The notes under the pieces: model-generated
Told to the model about the DNA's origin: nothing
The model's input: the letters and a program-made list of their open reading frames with translations, nothing else
The model's database searches: none
Program-made: the position numbers and the translations under genes
Part shown: one piece after another, positions 1 through 7,357 of the stretch
How the letters are laid out: each line of letters begins with the position of its first letter
How positions within the stretch are numbered: position 1 is the stretch's first letter
NCBI GenBank assembly: GCA_031275255.1
Contig: JAISPA010000204.1
Span: 1-8,833 of the forward strand
DNA length: 8,833 bases
From: Acidaminococcales bacterium
Lineage (GTDB): Bacteria > Bacillota > Negativicutes > Acidaminococcales > JAISLQ01
Direction: 5' to 3'

Positions 1-385
1 CGCGGATGCTGACCGGTTCGCCGTTCAGTCCGGCGCAGCAAGCGCCTTCGCAGGGGGCGGGGCAGACGCGGGAGGTAAATTCAGGGAAATTGTTCGTCTG
101 GCTGAGCCGCTGGTAAGCCAAAAAGTCCAGTTCCTGGTAGATAAGCTCGTTGCATTCCGGCATCAGGTTGTGCAAAGGGCAGCCGGACAAAGCGTTCGCC
201 ATCCACACGCCGCCGTGGCAGAAGGGTATGCTGCAGTCCATGCAACGGGCAGCCTGTTCTTTTAAAGCCTGTTTCTCCGGCAAAGCGCCGGTTTTTATTT
301 CATTCCAGTCGCGCAGGCGTTCCCGTGGTTCCCGCGACGGCAAACTGCGGCGTTTGTATTCTAAAAATCCTGTCGCTTTACCCAT
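1..385 (-). CDS. gltD: Glutamate synthase small (beta) subunit, N-terminal part
   Basis: The small subunit of NADPH-dependent glutamate synthase passes electrons from NADPH through FAD and iron-sulfur clusters to the large subunit. Only the first 128 codons lie in the window; the gene continues past the left edge, so the FAD- and NADPH-binding folds are not visible. The start [12 protein letters not shown] matches the usual family start. The N-terminal iron-sulfur domain shows C48-x2-C51-x4-C56, then C69-P, and a second group in [11 protein letters not shown] (C108, C112, C116), the classic GltD cysteine pattern. [10 protein letters not shown] just before the second group is also typical. Two further cysteines (C78, where many homologues have Trp, and C117) are extra. 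The ATG lies inside the last codons of gltB (8-base overlap, ATGGGTAA), and AGGAGG sits 9 bases upstream at 395-400 within gltB, so the two are translationally coupled in one operon. Identification is firm; the overlap and motifs are read directly. Confidence 0.96.
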   Translation of the reverse strand, partial: MGKATGFLEYKRRSLPSREPRERLRDWNEIKTGALPEKQALKEQAARCMDCSIPFCHGGVWMANALSGCPLHNLMPECNELIYQELDFLAYQRLSQTNNFPEFTSRVCPAPCEGACCAGLNGEPVSIR

Positions 386-3300
386 TGGCCTGTACCTCCT
401 CAAAGGCTTTGATATTAGCTTCCTGTTCGCTAAGGCCCTGCTGGCGGTATTTGGTTAAAACCCGGCTGATCAGTTTGTAGTCTTTGGGGATGACTTTAAC
501 GAATTTGGCGGCGTAAACGTGCCAGTTGTTTAAAATATCCCGCGCTACGGCGCTGCCGGTATATTGCAGGTGTTTGCCGATCATTTTCTGTACCAGCAGG
601 CTGTCGGCGATGTCTTTGAGCGGTTCGAGGAGTACGATTTCTTTGTTGCAATAGCTGGCGAAGATACCGGCCGCATCGAGGACATAGGCGACGCCGCCGC
701 TCATGCCGGCGGCGAAATTGCGTCCCGTCCGCCCTAAAATCACCACCGCGCCGCCGGTCATGTATTCGCAGCCGTGATCGCCGATCCCTTCGACCACGGC
801 GTTGACGCCGCTGTTGCGTATGCAGAAGCGTTCGCCGGCGATACCGGAAACGTAGGCGCAGCCGCTGGTCGCGCCGTAAAAGGCGACGTTGCCGACAATG
901 ATGTTTTCGTTGGCTTTAAAGTTCGCGCCGGCGGGCGGATAGATGATAAGTTTGCCGCCGGAAAGCCCTTTGCCGAAGTGATCGTTGGCGTCTCCTTCCA
1001 GCCTTAAAGTTGCGCCGCGCGGCAAAAAAGCTCCGAAGCTTTGGCCGGCCGAGCCTTTGAAACGCAGGTCGACGGTATCTTCCGGCAAACCCTTTGCGCC
1101 GTAGAGGCGCGTGATCTCGCTTCCCAAAATGGTCCCGACGACGCGGTCGGTATTTTTGATCGGCAAGGCCACGGATATGGGTTTGCCGGTCGCCAGGGCG
1201 GTTTTGCAGATCGGCAGCAGTTCGCGCCAGTCCAGGGATTTTTCCAGATGGTGATCTTGCTTTACCGTGCAAATACGTACGGCGCCCGGTTCGGTTTCCG
1301 GTTTGTACAGAAGCGGCGAAAGATCGACGTTTTTGTTTTTCCAGTGCCTTTCCTCTTTGGGCAAGAGCACTTCGGTGCGCCCCACCATTTCGTCCATGCT
1401 GCGAAAACCGAGGCTGGCCATATATTCGCGCGCTTCCTGCGCGACAAAGCGCATGAAATTGATGACATATTCCGGCTTGCCCTGAAACTTCGCGCGCAGA
1501 ACCGGATCCTGTGTGGCAACGCCCATCGGGCAGGTATTGAGGTTGCAGACCCGCATCATGATGCAGCCGAGGGCAATCAAAGGGCCGGTGGAAAAGCCGA
1601 ACTCTTCCGCGCCCAAAAGAGCGGCGATCACCACATCGCGGCCGGTGAGCAGTTTGCCGTCTGTTTCGAGGATCACGCGGTTGCGCAGGTTGTTCAGCAT
1701 CAGCGTTTGGTGCGTTTCCGACAACCCCAGTTCCCACGGCAGCCCGGCGTGGTTTATGCTGGTGCGCGGCGAGGCGCCCGTGCCGCCGTCGTAACCGGAA
1801 ATGAGCACAACGTCCGCCCCCGCTTTGACTACCCCGGCGGCGATAGTGCCGACGCCGATTTCCGATACCAGTTTTACGCTTATCCGAGCGCGCGGATTGG
1901 AATTTTTTAAATCATGGATAAGTTCCGCCAAATCTTCGATGGAATAAATATCATGGTGGGGCGGCGGCGAAATAAGCCCTATCCCCGCCGTTGTGCCGCG
2001 GCATTCCGCGATCCAGGGGTAGACCTTGCCGCCGGGCAGCTGCCCGCCCTCTCCCGGTTTGGCCCCTTGGGCGATTTTGATTTGCAGTTCGTCGGCGTTG
2101 ACCAGATAGTTGCTGGTTACGCCAAAGCGGCCGGAAGCCACCTGCTTTATGGCGCTGCGTTTATTCATGTCGGCGGCGGCTATTTTAAAACGGCTGGGAT
2201 TTTCGCCGCCTTCGCCGGTGTTTGACTTGCCGCCGATGCGGTTCATGGCTACGGCCAGACATTCGTGCGCCTCCTGGCTCAGCGAGCCGTAACTCATGCC
2301 GCCGGTTTTGAACCGCCTGCAAATGCTGTCGGCGGACTCCACTTCGTCAATATCCACCGGCAGGCGCTGCGGCGAAAAGGTCAGCAGGCTGCGCAGGGTC
2401 TGGCTGGCGAATTCCGGCCCGGCCAGCAAACCGGAAAATTCTTTAAACAGGCGGTAATCATTGTTGTAACAAGCCTGCTGCAAGGTAAAAATCGTCCGCG
2501 GGTTGAAAATATGCTGTTCGTCGCCATGCCGCCACTGAAAGGCGGAGCCGGACGGCAGCGAGGGCGCGGCGCCGTTGAAGGCGGGGCGGTGCCGCATGGC
2601 CACTTCCCGCGCTATTTCATCAAGGCCGATGCCCTCGAGGCGCGACGGCGTACCGGTAAAGTATTCGTCTATGATCTTGCTGCCAAGGCCGATGGCCTCA
2701 AAAATCTGCGCGCCGCGGTAAGACTGCACGGTGGAAATACCCATCTTGGACAGCACCTTGGCTATGCCGTGCGTACAGGCGTATATATAGTTTTGCGTCG
2801 CTTTTTCAAAATCAATCCCTTTGAGCAGGCCGTTTTCACACATATTCTCAATGCTTTCAAAGGCCAGGTAAGGATTTATGCCGCTGACGCCGTATCCCAG
2901 CAGCAAAGCCAGGTGATGCACTTCGCGCGGTTCGGCGGACTCGATGATGATGGACGCCTTTAGCCGCGTCCCGTTGCGGATCAGGTGATGGTGCAGGCAG
3001 GCGCCGGCCAACAGCGCCGGGATGGCCGCTTCTTCTTTGCTGACGCCGCGGTCGCTCAAAATCAGGATGCATTTGTCCTGGGCGATCAAGGTGTCCGCCG
3101 CCTCGCACAAAGCAATCAAGGCTTTGCGCAGCCCGTCGCCGCCGCTGTCCACCGGGTAGAGCATGGGGATGGTTTCCGCTTCAAATTTCGGCTGTTTGAT
3201 GTTTTTCAGTTTCGCCAGTTCTATATTGCTCAAAACGGGCGAGGCGGCGAAAATCTGGCGGCAGCTGTCCGGCTGCGGATCGATGAGGTTCTTCTCCGGC

Positions 3301-4952
3301 CCGATGCCGCTGGAAGTGTCGGTAAACACCTCCTCCCGGATGGCGTCGATCGGCGGGTTGGTTACTTGCGCGAACAGTTGCTTGAAATAATTATAAAGCA
3401 ACTGCGGCCGCTCCGAAAGGACGGCCAGCGGCGCGTCGTTGCCCATGGCGCCCACCGGGTCAAGGGCTTTGGCAGCCATCGGTTTTAAAAACTTGGTCAA
3501 ATCCTCCATGGTGTAGCCGAAAGCCAACTGCCGCCGCAAAAGCGTCTGCGGATCGGGTTTCGGCAACTCGGCGTTCAATTCAATGTCCTGGAGTTTGATG
3601 AGATTGTCGTCCAGCCACTGCTGATAAGGCTGTTCGGTAGCTATTTGCCGTTTGATTTCGTCGTTGCCGACCACCCGGCCGGCGACGGTGTCGACGAGGA
3701 GCATCCGTCCCGGGCGCAAGCGGTCTTTCTTTATGACCGAGCAGGGATCGATATCGATCACGCCGACTTCGGAGGCTAAAATGATCGTGTCGTCATTGGT
3801 GATATAATACCGCGAAGGGCGCAGCCCGTTGCGGTCGAGCGCGGCGCAGATGACCCGCCCGTCGGTGAACGCCATGGCGGCCGGACCGTCCCAGGCTTCG
3901 ATGAGCGAATCGTGGTATTCAAAAAACGCTTTCAAATCAGGGTCTATATGCGGATTTTTGCTCCACGGCTCCGGGATCATCATCATCACGGCGTGCGGTA
4001 TGCTGCGGCCGGACATGACCAAAAATTCCAGGCAGTTGTCAAACATGGCCGAATCGGAACCCGTCTCGTCGATGATCGGCATGATTTCCTCTATTTTATC
4101 GCCCCAGAGGCTGTTGCCGCACATGGTCTGGCGGGCGCGCATCCAGTTGATGTTGCCGCGCAAAGTGTTGATCTCGCCGTTGTGCATAAGGTAGCGGTAA
4201 GGATGGGCGCGTTCCCAGCTGGGGAAAGTATTGGTGCTGAAACGCGAGTGTACCAGCGCCAGGGCGGTTTCTATGGCGCTGTCCTGCAGGTCGGTATAAA
4301 AATGCCCCAACTGCTGCGCGGTCAACATGCCCTTATAGACGATGGTGCGCGCGGACAGGCTGGTAAGGTAAAAATATTTGCCGCCCCGCAGATTGCCGTA
4401 ACGTATATGCTTTTCCGCCTGGCGGCGGATAGAGTAGAGCTGGCGCTCCAAAGCGTTGTCGTCAATGTTCAGGCGATCTAAAACCTCCCGGCCGGCGCCG
4501 ATGAAAACCTGCGCGATAAAAGGCTGGGACTGGCGTGATTTTTCACCCAGAACCGCGGTGTTCACCGGCACGGTGCGCCAGCCTAAGACCTTCTGGTTGT
4601 TGGCGATTACAATCCGCTCAAAATGGCGCTGGGTGTTTTCCCTCTCCACCGCGTCCGGCGGCAGAAAGAGAAAGCCCACGGCATATTCGCCCGCCGCCGG
4701 CAGTTCCAGATCAAGCTTGATACATTCCTTGACAAAAAATTCATGCGGTATCTGGAGCAAAATGCCCGCGCCGTCGCCGGAGGTAAGGTCGGCGCCCTGT
4801 CCGCCGCGGTGATCCATGTTGTGCAGCACTTCCAATGACTGCCGGAGAATTTTATTTGATCTTTTCCCTTTGATGTTCGCGACAACGCCTACCCCGCAGG
4901 CGTCATGCTCGAACCGGGGGTCGTAAAGCCCCTGTTTTTTCTGTAATTTCAT
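378..4952 (-). CDS. gltB: Glutamate synthase large (alpha) subunit
   Basis: The large subunit of glutamate synthase hydrolyses glutamine and carries the ammonia through an internal channel to 2-oxoglutarate, giving glutamate in the cytosol. It has 1524 residues, the usual family length. In order: a short propeptide ending before Cys19 in HDACGVG, the N-terminal nucleophile expected after cleavage; a class II glutamine amidotransferase domain (about 19-420) with HRGGQGAD and GDGAG; a central domain (about 470-770); the FMN-binding synthase domain (about 830-1200) with [31 protein letters not shown] and [11 protein letters not shown]; the 3Fe-4S cysteines C1130, C1136 and C1141 in [13 protein letters not shown]; and the C-terminal beta-helix domain (about 1290-1480) with [11 protein letters not shown] chose the ATG at 4952 because AAGGAG lies upstream and the product then begins like homologues ([20 protein letters not shown]). 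In-frame starts at 4997 (ATG) and 5009 (TTG) would add 15 or 19 residues but have no ribosome binding site. It is the first gene of an operon with gltD. No frameshift is seen. Confidence 0.97.
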   Translation of the reverse strand: MKLQKKQGLYDPRFEHDACGVGVVANIKGKRSNKILRQSLEVLHNMDHRGGQGADLTSGDGAGILLQIPHEFFVKECIKLDLELPAAGEYAVGFLFLPPDAVERENTQRHFERIVIANNQKVLGWRTVPVNTAVLGEKSRQSQPFIAQVFIGAGREVLDRLNIDDNALERQLYSIRRQAEKHIRYGNLRGGKYFYLTSLSARTIVYKGMLTAQQLGHFYTDLQDSAIETALALVHSRFSTNTFPSWERAHPYRYLMHNGEINTLRGNINWMRARQTMCGNSLWGDKIEEIMPIIDETGSDSAMFDNCLEFLVMSGRSIPHAVMMMIPEPWSKNPHIDPDLKAFFEYHDSLIEAWDGPAAMAFTDGRVICAALDRNGLRPSRYYITNDDTIILASEVGVIDIDPCSVIKKDRLRPGRMLLVDTVAGRVVGNDEIKRQIATEQPYQQWLDDNLIKLQDIELNAELPKPDPQTLLRRQLAFGYTMEDLTKFLKPMAAKALDPVGAMGNDAPLAVLSERPQLLYNYFKQLFAQVTNPPIDAIREEVFTDTSSGIGPEKNLIDPQPDSCRQIFAASPVLSNIELAKLKNIKQPKFEAETIPMLYPVDSGGDGLRKALIALCEAADTLIAQDKCILILSDRGVSKEEAAIPALLAGACLHHHLIRNGTRLKASIIIESAEPREVHHLALLLGYGVSGINPYLAFESIENMCENGLLKGIDFEKATQNYIYACTHGIAKVLSKMGISTVQSYRGAQIFEAIGLGSKIIDEYFTGTPSRLEGIGLDEIAREVAMRHRPAFNGAAPSLPSGSAFQWRHGDEQHIFNPRTIFTLQQACYNNDYRLFKEFSGLLAGPEFASQTLRSLLTFSPQRLPVDIDEVESADSICRRFKTGGMSYGSLSQEAHECLAVAMNRIGGKSNTGEGGENPSRFKIAAADMNKRSAIKQVASGRFGVTSNYLVNADELQIKIAQGAKPGEGGQLPGGKVYPWIAECRGTTAGIGLISPPPHHDIYSIEDLAELIHDLKNSNPRARISVKLVSEIGVGTIAAGVVKAGADVVLISGYDGGTGASPRTSINHAGLPWELGLSETHQTLMLNNLRNRVILETDGKLLTGRDVVIAALLGAEEFGFSTGPLIALGCIMMRVCNLNTCPMGVATQDPVLRAKFQGKPEYVINFMRFVAQEAREYMASLGFRSMDEMVGRTEVLLPKEERHWKNKNVDLSPLLYKPETEPGAVRICTVKQDHHLEKSLDWRELLPICKTALATGKPISVALPIKNTDRVVGTILGSEITRLYGAKGLPEDTVDLRFKGSAGQSFGAFLPRGATLRLEGDANDHFGKGLSGGKLIIYPPAGANFKANENIIVGNVAFYGATSGCAYVSGIAGERFCIRNSGVNAVVEGIGDHGCEYMTGGAVVILGRTGRNFAAGMSGGVAYVLDAAGIFASYCNKEIVLLEPLKDIADSLLVQKMIGKHLQYTGSAVARDILNNWHVYAAKFVKVIPKDYKLISRVLTKYRQQGLSEQEANIKAFEEVQANG

Positions 4953-4966
4953 AGCCTTCCCCCAAA

Positions 4967-4973
4967 TCTCCTT
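4967..4973 (-). promoter_or_regulatory. gltB ribosome binding site, decides the start
   Basis: Read on the minus strand, AAGGAGA lies 14 bases before the ATG at 4952. A purine run GGGGGAAGG (4963-4955) lies closer and may help position the ribosome. The spacing from AAGGAGA is long, so either element could be the working site. No comparable site precedes the in-frame alternatives at 4997 or 5009, which is the main reason for preferring 4952. Confidence 0.6.
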
Positions 4974-5021
4974 CTTGCAGATAACCAATACCGGCATGAA
5001 AGCAAACAATCAAGTATTTAA

Positions 5022-5050
5022 ATTATAAATTCAACGTTAAATAATTGCAA
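5022..5050 (-). promoter_or_regulatory. Promoter of the gltB-gltD operon, housekeeping sigma type
   Basis: On the minus strand a -35 box TTGCAA (5050-5045) is followed after exactly 17 bases by a perfect -10 box TATAAT (5027-5022). Transcription would begin near 5015, giving a leader of about 63 bases before the gltB ATG. The leader shows no clear riboswitch, T-box or attenuator. The -35 hexamer and the spacing are the same as in the opposite-facing ctsR promoter. The boxes are read directly; promoter activity is inferred. Confidence 0.8.
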
Positions 5051-5052
5051 AT

Positions 5053-5060
5053 TGTATACA
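5053..5060. promoter_or_regulatory. TGTATACA palindrome next to the gltB -35 box
   Basis: This is a perfect 8-base palindrome that ends 2 bases upstream of the gltB -35 hexamer, where activators often bind. Palindromes with a GTATAC core are known operators for some GntR-family regulators, but nothing in the window encodes such a regulator. An 8-base palindrome in AT-rich DNA can arise by chance, so this is a weak candidate. Confidence 0.25.
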
Positions 5061-5070
5061 TTATTTTTAT

Positions 5071-5181
5071 TTTGCCGCGTAGCGGCAAAGGTTTTTGCGC
5101 CGGGCGAGGCAATCAAGGCAGTTAATGCCGCCCCCCGGCCAAAGCCATGGCATTTTTCGCCGCGCTGGGCGGCAAAGCGGC
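5071..5181. repeat. GC-rich island dense in short inverted repeats
   Basis: This stretch between the two divergent promoters is GC-rich while its flanks are AT-rich. It holds several potential stems. TTTGCCGC (5071-5078) pairs with GCGGCAAA (5082-5089) around a 3-base loop. GCCGGG (5099-5104) pairs with CCCGGC (5134-5139), enclosing GGCA/TGCC (5117-5120 and 5126-5129). GCCATGGC (5144-5151) is a palindrome. GCCGC (5159-5163) pairs with GCGGC (5177-5181), and GCCGCCC (5127-5133) could pair instead with GGGCGGC (5167-5173). GCGGCAAAG occurs twice in direct orientation (5082-5090 and 5169-5177). Open frames cross it on both strands, but none has a ribosome binding site or a recognisable product. 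It may be a dispersed intergenic repeat, a structured RNA or a regulatory site; the window alone cannot decide. Confidence 0.4.
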
Positions 5182-5243
5182 TCGAAAATCTTATCCATGT
5201 TTTAAACAAAGAACAGCAGCACCTGTCTTTTTTTACAAAATAC
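5182..5243. other. AT-rich stretch without a gene, upstream of the ctsR promoter
   Basis: I see no gene here. The stretch is AT-rich and includes a run of seven T (5228-5234) preceded by a weak 4-base ACAG/CTGT stem. It may serve as an upstream region that favours binding of RNA polymerase to the ctsR promoter, but that is only inference. Confidence 0.35.
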
Positions 5244-5272
5244 TTGCAAAAAGTCAAAAAGTCAAATATAAT
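5244..5272 (+). promoter_or_regulatory. Promoter of the ctsR-mcsA-mcsB-clpC operon
   Basis: A -35 box TTGCAA (5244-5249) and a perfect -10 box TATAAT (5267-5272) are separated by exactly 17 bases, the ideal spacing for the housekeeping sigma factor. Transcription would begin near 5279, leaving a leader of about 39 bases before the ctsR ATG. The spacer consists wholly of the GTCAAA-type repeats annotated as the CtsR operator, so a bound repressor would directly block RNA polymerase. The boxes are seen; activity is inferred. Confidence 0.87.
5245..5268 (+). promoter_or_regulatory. Probable CtsR operator: direct repeats with 8-base period
   Basis: Three 8-base units follow each other: TGCAAAAA (5245-5252), GTCAAAAA (5253-5260) and GTCAAATA (5261-5268). 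The last two contain AGTCAAA, the heptad CtsR is known to recognise. The described CtsR box is two heptads [A/G]GTCAAA separated by three bases (NAN), a 10-base period. Here the two perfect heptads (5252-5258 and 5260-5266) are separated by one base. Their position exactly between the -35 and -10 boxes of the ctsR operon, plus autoregulation of ctsR in relatives, makes an operator role likely. The short spacing is the uncertain point. Confidence 0.72.
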
Positions 5273-5306
5273 ATTGTTAAACAGAAAAATTTGCCGGTTT
5301 TCAGCA

Positions 5307-5313
5307 AGAGGTG
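5307..5313 (+). promoter_or_regulatory. ctsR ribosome binding site, decides the start
   Basis: AGAGGTG, a one-mismatch Shine-Dalgarno sequence, lies 4 bases before the ATG at 5318. The same frame is open upstream to 5147, but earlier starts would precede or span the promoter and would add residues absent from CtsR. The 5318 start gives MGNSLADFIE, matching the family start. Confidence 0.85.
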
Positions 5314-5317
5314 GATT

Positions 5318-5770
5318 ATGGGAAACAGCCTGGCGGATTTTATTGAAAAATGTATTTTGGGTAAATTTGTCGAAGCCCAGGAAAAACACATATTGATGCG
5401 GCGCAACGATTTGGCGGTCGAATTGTCCTGCGCGCCCTCGCAGATAAGTTATGTTTTGAATACGCGGTTCACGCCGGAACGCGGGTTCGAAGTCAAATCG
5501 CGGCGGGGCGCCGGCGGCTTTGTGCGCATTATCCGGGTAACGTCAAAATTCGGCGGGGAAGAAAATAAGGGCGCGGACGCGGCGCAAGTATTGGACCGGC
5601 TGCTGAACATGAAGGTCATAAGCGGCCGTGAATACGCGCTGCTCAGACACTTTATGGAAGTCGGCGCCTCCGGCCTTGACAACAGCGCTCAGCTGGCTTT
5701 GCTGAATGAGGCTTTAAAGCGTATGGGGGCCGATTGCCCGGACGCCGGCATTTCATGGGGGTGTTTATAA
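5318..5770 (+). CDS. ctsR: CtsR, transcriptional repressor of class III heat-shock genes
   Basis: CtsR is a dimeric DNA-binding repressor that holds clp genes and its own operon silent at normal temperature and lets go on heat or protein stress. The 150-residue product is close to the usual length of about 154. The N-terminal winged helix-turn-helix is clear: LAVELSCAPSQISYVLNTRF (residues 32-51) contains the recognition helix, followed by the wing FEVKSRRGAGGFVRIIRV (57-74). The glycine-rich loop of the wing, GGGG in Bacillus and proposed as the heat sensor, reads G64-A65-G66-G67 here. R62 and R63 are retained; an arginine here is a reported McsB phosphorylation site in a Geobacillus CtsR. 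Residues about 90-150 form the dimerisation domain, with VLDRLLNMKVISGREYALL typical of the family. The gene is first in its operon, its stop shares one base with the mcsA start, and it is probably autoregulated through the repeats in its promoter. Confidence 0.95.
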   Translation: MGNSLADFIEKCILGKFVEAQEKHILMRRNDLAVELSCAPSQISYVLNTRFTPERGFEVKSRRGAGGFVRIIRVTSKFGGEENKGADAAQVLDRLLNMKVISGREYALLRHFMEVGASGLDNSAQLALLNEALKRMGADCPDAGISWGCL

Positions 5771-6309
5771 TGCTTTGTGAAAAATGTAAAAATAAACCGG
5801 CGACGGTTTATATAACAAAACTGATAAACGGCCAAAAGACCGAACACATGCTGTGCATCGACTGCGCCAGGAAAGAGCATGCCTTGCCGGAAGGGCTGGA
5901 GACGGGTCCGGTATCGGTGGACAGTCTTTTGAAAGGATTTTTTGGCGCGTCCCAGGTTTCCGTACCCGGACCGCAGGCGGAGAGCGCTGTTTGTCCTGTT
6001 TGCGGCATGACCATGCCCAAATTGGCCGAATGCGGCCGCTTCGGCTGCAACGAGTGTTATAAAGTGTTTGACGACGCGGCGCTGCGCACTATAAAGCATA
6101 TCCACGGCCGTAAACGGCATATCGGCAAAATACCGGCGCGTGTCGGCGGCGCTTTCAGTATGAGAAGAAAAATAGTCGACTTGCGTACCAAACTGGAAAC
6201 GCACGTGTCGCGTGAAGAATATGAAGAAGCCGCCAAACTGCGCGACGAGATAAAGCGCTTGGAAAAAGACCTGGCAAGCGTGCCGGAGGTGAAAGATGAC
6301 TTTAAATAA
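5770..6309 (+). CDS. mcsA: McsA, zinc-finger activator of the McsB arginine kinase
   Basis: McsA binds McsB, stimulates its protein-arginine kinase activity and helps control CtsR. The product has 179 residues, a normal length. Two zinc-finger-like cysteine pairs sets are visible: C3-x2-C6 with C29-x2-C32, and C75-x2-C78 with C93-x2-C96 in GRFGCNECYKVF. An additional C88 (AECGRFGC) lies within the second set. The C-terminal UVR-type helical motif, REEYEEAAKLRDEIKRLEKD (about residues 148-167), resembles the segment in the ClpC middle domain and is expected to mediate protein contacts. The ATG at 5770 overlaps the ctsR stop by one base (TAATG) and has GGGGG at 5757-5761 upstream. Earlier in-frame starts inside ctsR would only add a non-family leader. 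It is second in the operon, and its 3' end overlaps mcsB by 14 bases. Confidence 0.95.
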   Translation: MLCEKCKNKPATVYITKLINGQKTEHMLCIDCARKEHALPEGLETGPVSVDSLLKGFFGASQVSVPGPQAESAVCPVCGMTMPKLAECGRFGCNECYKVFDDAALRTIKHIHGRKRHIGKIPARVGGAFSMRRKIVDLRTKLETHVSREEYEEAAKLRDEIKRLEKDLASVPEVKDDFK

Positions 6310-7357
6310 CATTTTACAGCAGCGCCCCTCCTGGCTGGCGGAGGGCAAAGAAGCGGACGTGGTGCTGTCCTGCCGTGTGCGCCTGGCGAGAAATATAGCG
6401 GGGGCGCCTTTCCCGGCGCAAGCCGGCGACAATGCGCTGGCGGCGGTCATGCGCGTCGCCGGCGAGGCGGTGGACGAGCTGTCCCGGCGGCTTGGACGGA
6501 CATTCACCTGGATTGAACTTGATAAAATGACGGAAATCGACCGGGCCGTGCTCGTCGAAAAACATCTGATCAGCCCGCTGCAAGCCGGCAATCCCCGGCT
6601 GCGCGCGGCTATTGTCAGTGACGACGGCGCGGTCAGCGTGATGGTCAACGAGGAAGATCATTTCCGTATTCAGGTGATGATGCCGGGCCTTGGCCTGGAA
6701 AATGTACTGGAGATTGCCGACAAGGTAGATGATGTGCTGGAAGAGGGCATGAATTTTGCCTTTGATGAAAAATTCGGCTACCTGACCGCCTGCCCGACCA
6801 ACATAGGCACCGCCCTCAGGGCTACCGCCATGCTCCACATGCCGGGACTGGTGCTGGTAAGGCAGGTCGACAACATGGCCCTGGCCGCCGCCCGCGTCGG
6901 CCTGATCGTGCGCGGCATGTACGGCGAAGGCAGCGAAGTACTCGGTGATATTTTCCAGGTTTCCAACCAGCTGGCTATGGGTTACAGCGAGTCGGAACTG
7001 GTGGAAAGCATGACCAATATGGTAGAGCAGATCGCTTCCCGGGAACGGCTGGCCAGAGAGCAGCTCATGGAAAAACAGCGGGCCGGTTTGGAAGATATGG
7101 TCTGGCGCTCGTACGGTACCCTTTCCTGCGCGCGCCTTTTGGAAAACGCCGAAGCCATGAGCCTTTACAGCAAGGCGCTTTTAGGGATTGACCTTAATAT
7201 TTTGAAAATACCCAAGGAAATTATCTATCAATTGATGGTGGACACCAGAGAGGGCCATATATTACGGGCGGCCGGAGCGGGTACAGAGCCTTGCAGCAAA
7301 GAATGGCTCCGGGCAAAGATAGTAAGAGACCGGCTGGCGGAGGTTAAATTGACATGA
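6296..7357 (+). CDS. mcsB: McsB, protein-arginine kinase
   Basis: McsB uses ATP to phosphorylate arginines on proteins, including CtsR; phospho-arginine is the tag recognised by ClpC-ClpP. The 353-residue product is full length and belongs to the phosphagen (guanidino) kinase fold. Visible motifs are RVRLARN (27-33), SVMVNEEDHFRIQ (114-126) with the acidic residues thought to bind the guanidinium group, GYLTACPTNIGTALRAT (161-177) with the catalytic-site cysteine C166, and VRGMYGEGSE (205-214). YGTLSCARLL (273-282) and GIDLNI (297-302) belong to the C-terminal part. Near the end, KEWLRA (335-340) stands where Bacillus-type McsB has the RDxxRA phospho-arginine sensor. The start at 6296 is supported by GGAGGTGA at 6285-6292. 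The gene overlaps mcsA by 14 bases in another frame, and its stop overlaps the clpC start (ATGA). Acting with McsA, it links damage sensing to proteolysis. Confidence 0.96.
   Translation: MTLNNILQQRPSWLAEGKEADVVLSCRVRLARNIAGAPFPAQAGDNALAAVMRVAGEAVDELSRRLGRTFTWIELDKMTEIDRAVLVEKHLISPLQAGNPRLRAAIVSDDGAVSVMVNEEDHFRIQVMMPGLGLENVLEIADKVDDVLEEGMNFAFDEKFGYLTACPTNIGTALRATAMLHMPGLVLVRQVDNMALAAARVGLIVRGMYGEGSEVLGDIFQVSNQLAMGYSESELVESMTNMVEQIASRERLAREQLMEKQRAGLEDMVWRSYGTLSCARLLENAEAMSLYSKALLGIDLNILKIPKEIIYQLMVDTREGHILRAAGAGTEPCSKEWLRAKIVRDRLAEVKLT

Noticed and set aside
916..1737. A 273-codon open frame on the minus strand inside gltB
   Set aside because: It lies in another frame of the strongly conserved gltB synthase domain. 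Its arginine- and proline-rich translation is typical of a shadow frame in GC-rich DNA.
1041..1910. A 289-codon open frame on the plus strand opposite gltB
   Set aside because: It is antisense to conserved gltB sequence, its translation resembles no family I know, and it has no good ribosome binding site.
4953..5009. An N-terminally extended GltB starting at 4997 or 5009
   Set aside because: The extra 15-19 residues have no ribosome binding site, and the 4952 start already gives a normal short propeptide before the catalytic cysteine.
5071..5096. TTTGCCGC/GCGGCAAA hairpin followed by GGTTTTT, as an intrinsic terminator
   Set aside because: No gene ends before it on the plus strand, the T run is separated by GG and short, and the minus-strand reading is followed by an A-rich tract. 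It is kept only as part of the inverted-repeat island.
5213..5234. ACAG/CTGT stem followed by seven T, as a terminator
   Set aside because: The stem is only about 4 pairs and no transcript is known to arrive from upstream, so it is probably just AT-rich promoter-upstream sequence.
4953..5317. A CIRCE (HrcA) operator near the heat-shock promoter
   Set aside because: I looked for the TTAGCACTC-9-GAGTGCTAA inverted repeat and found nothing resembling it. Control appears to be through CtsR alone.
5018..5396. Two opposed open frames of 114-123 codons covering the intergenic region
   Set aside because: They run through both promoters and the start of ctsR, lack ribosome binding sites, and give no recognisable protein. 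They are best read as chance frames through the hairpin-rich island.
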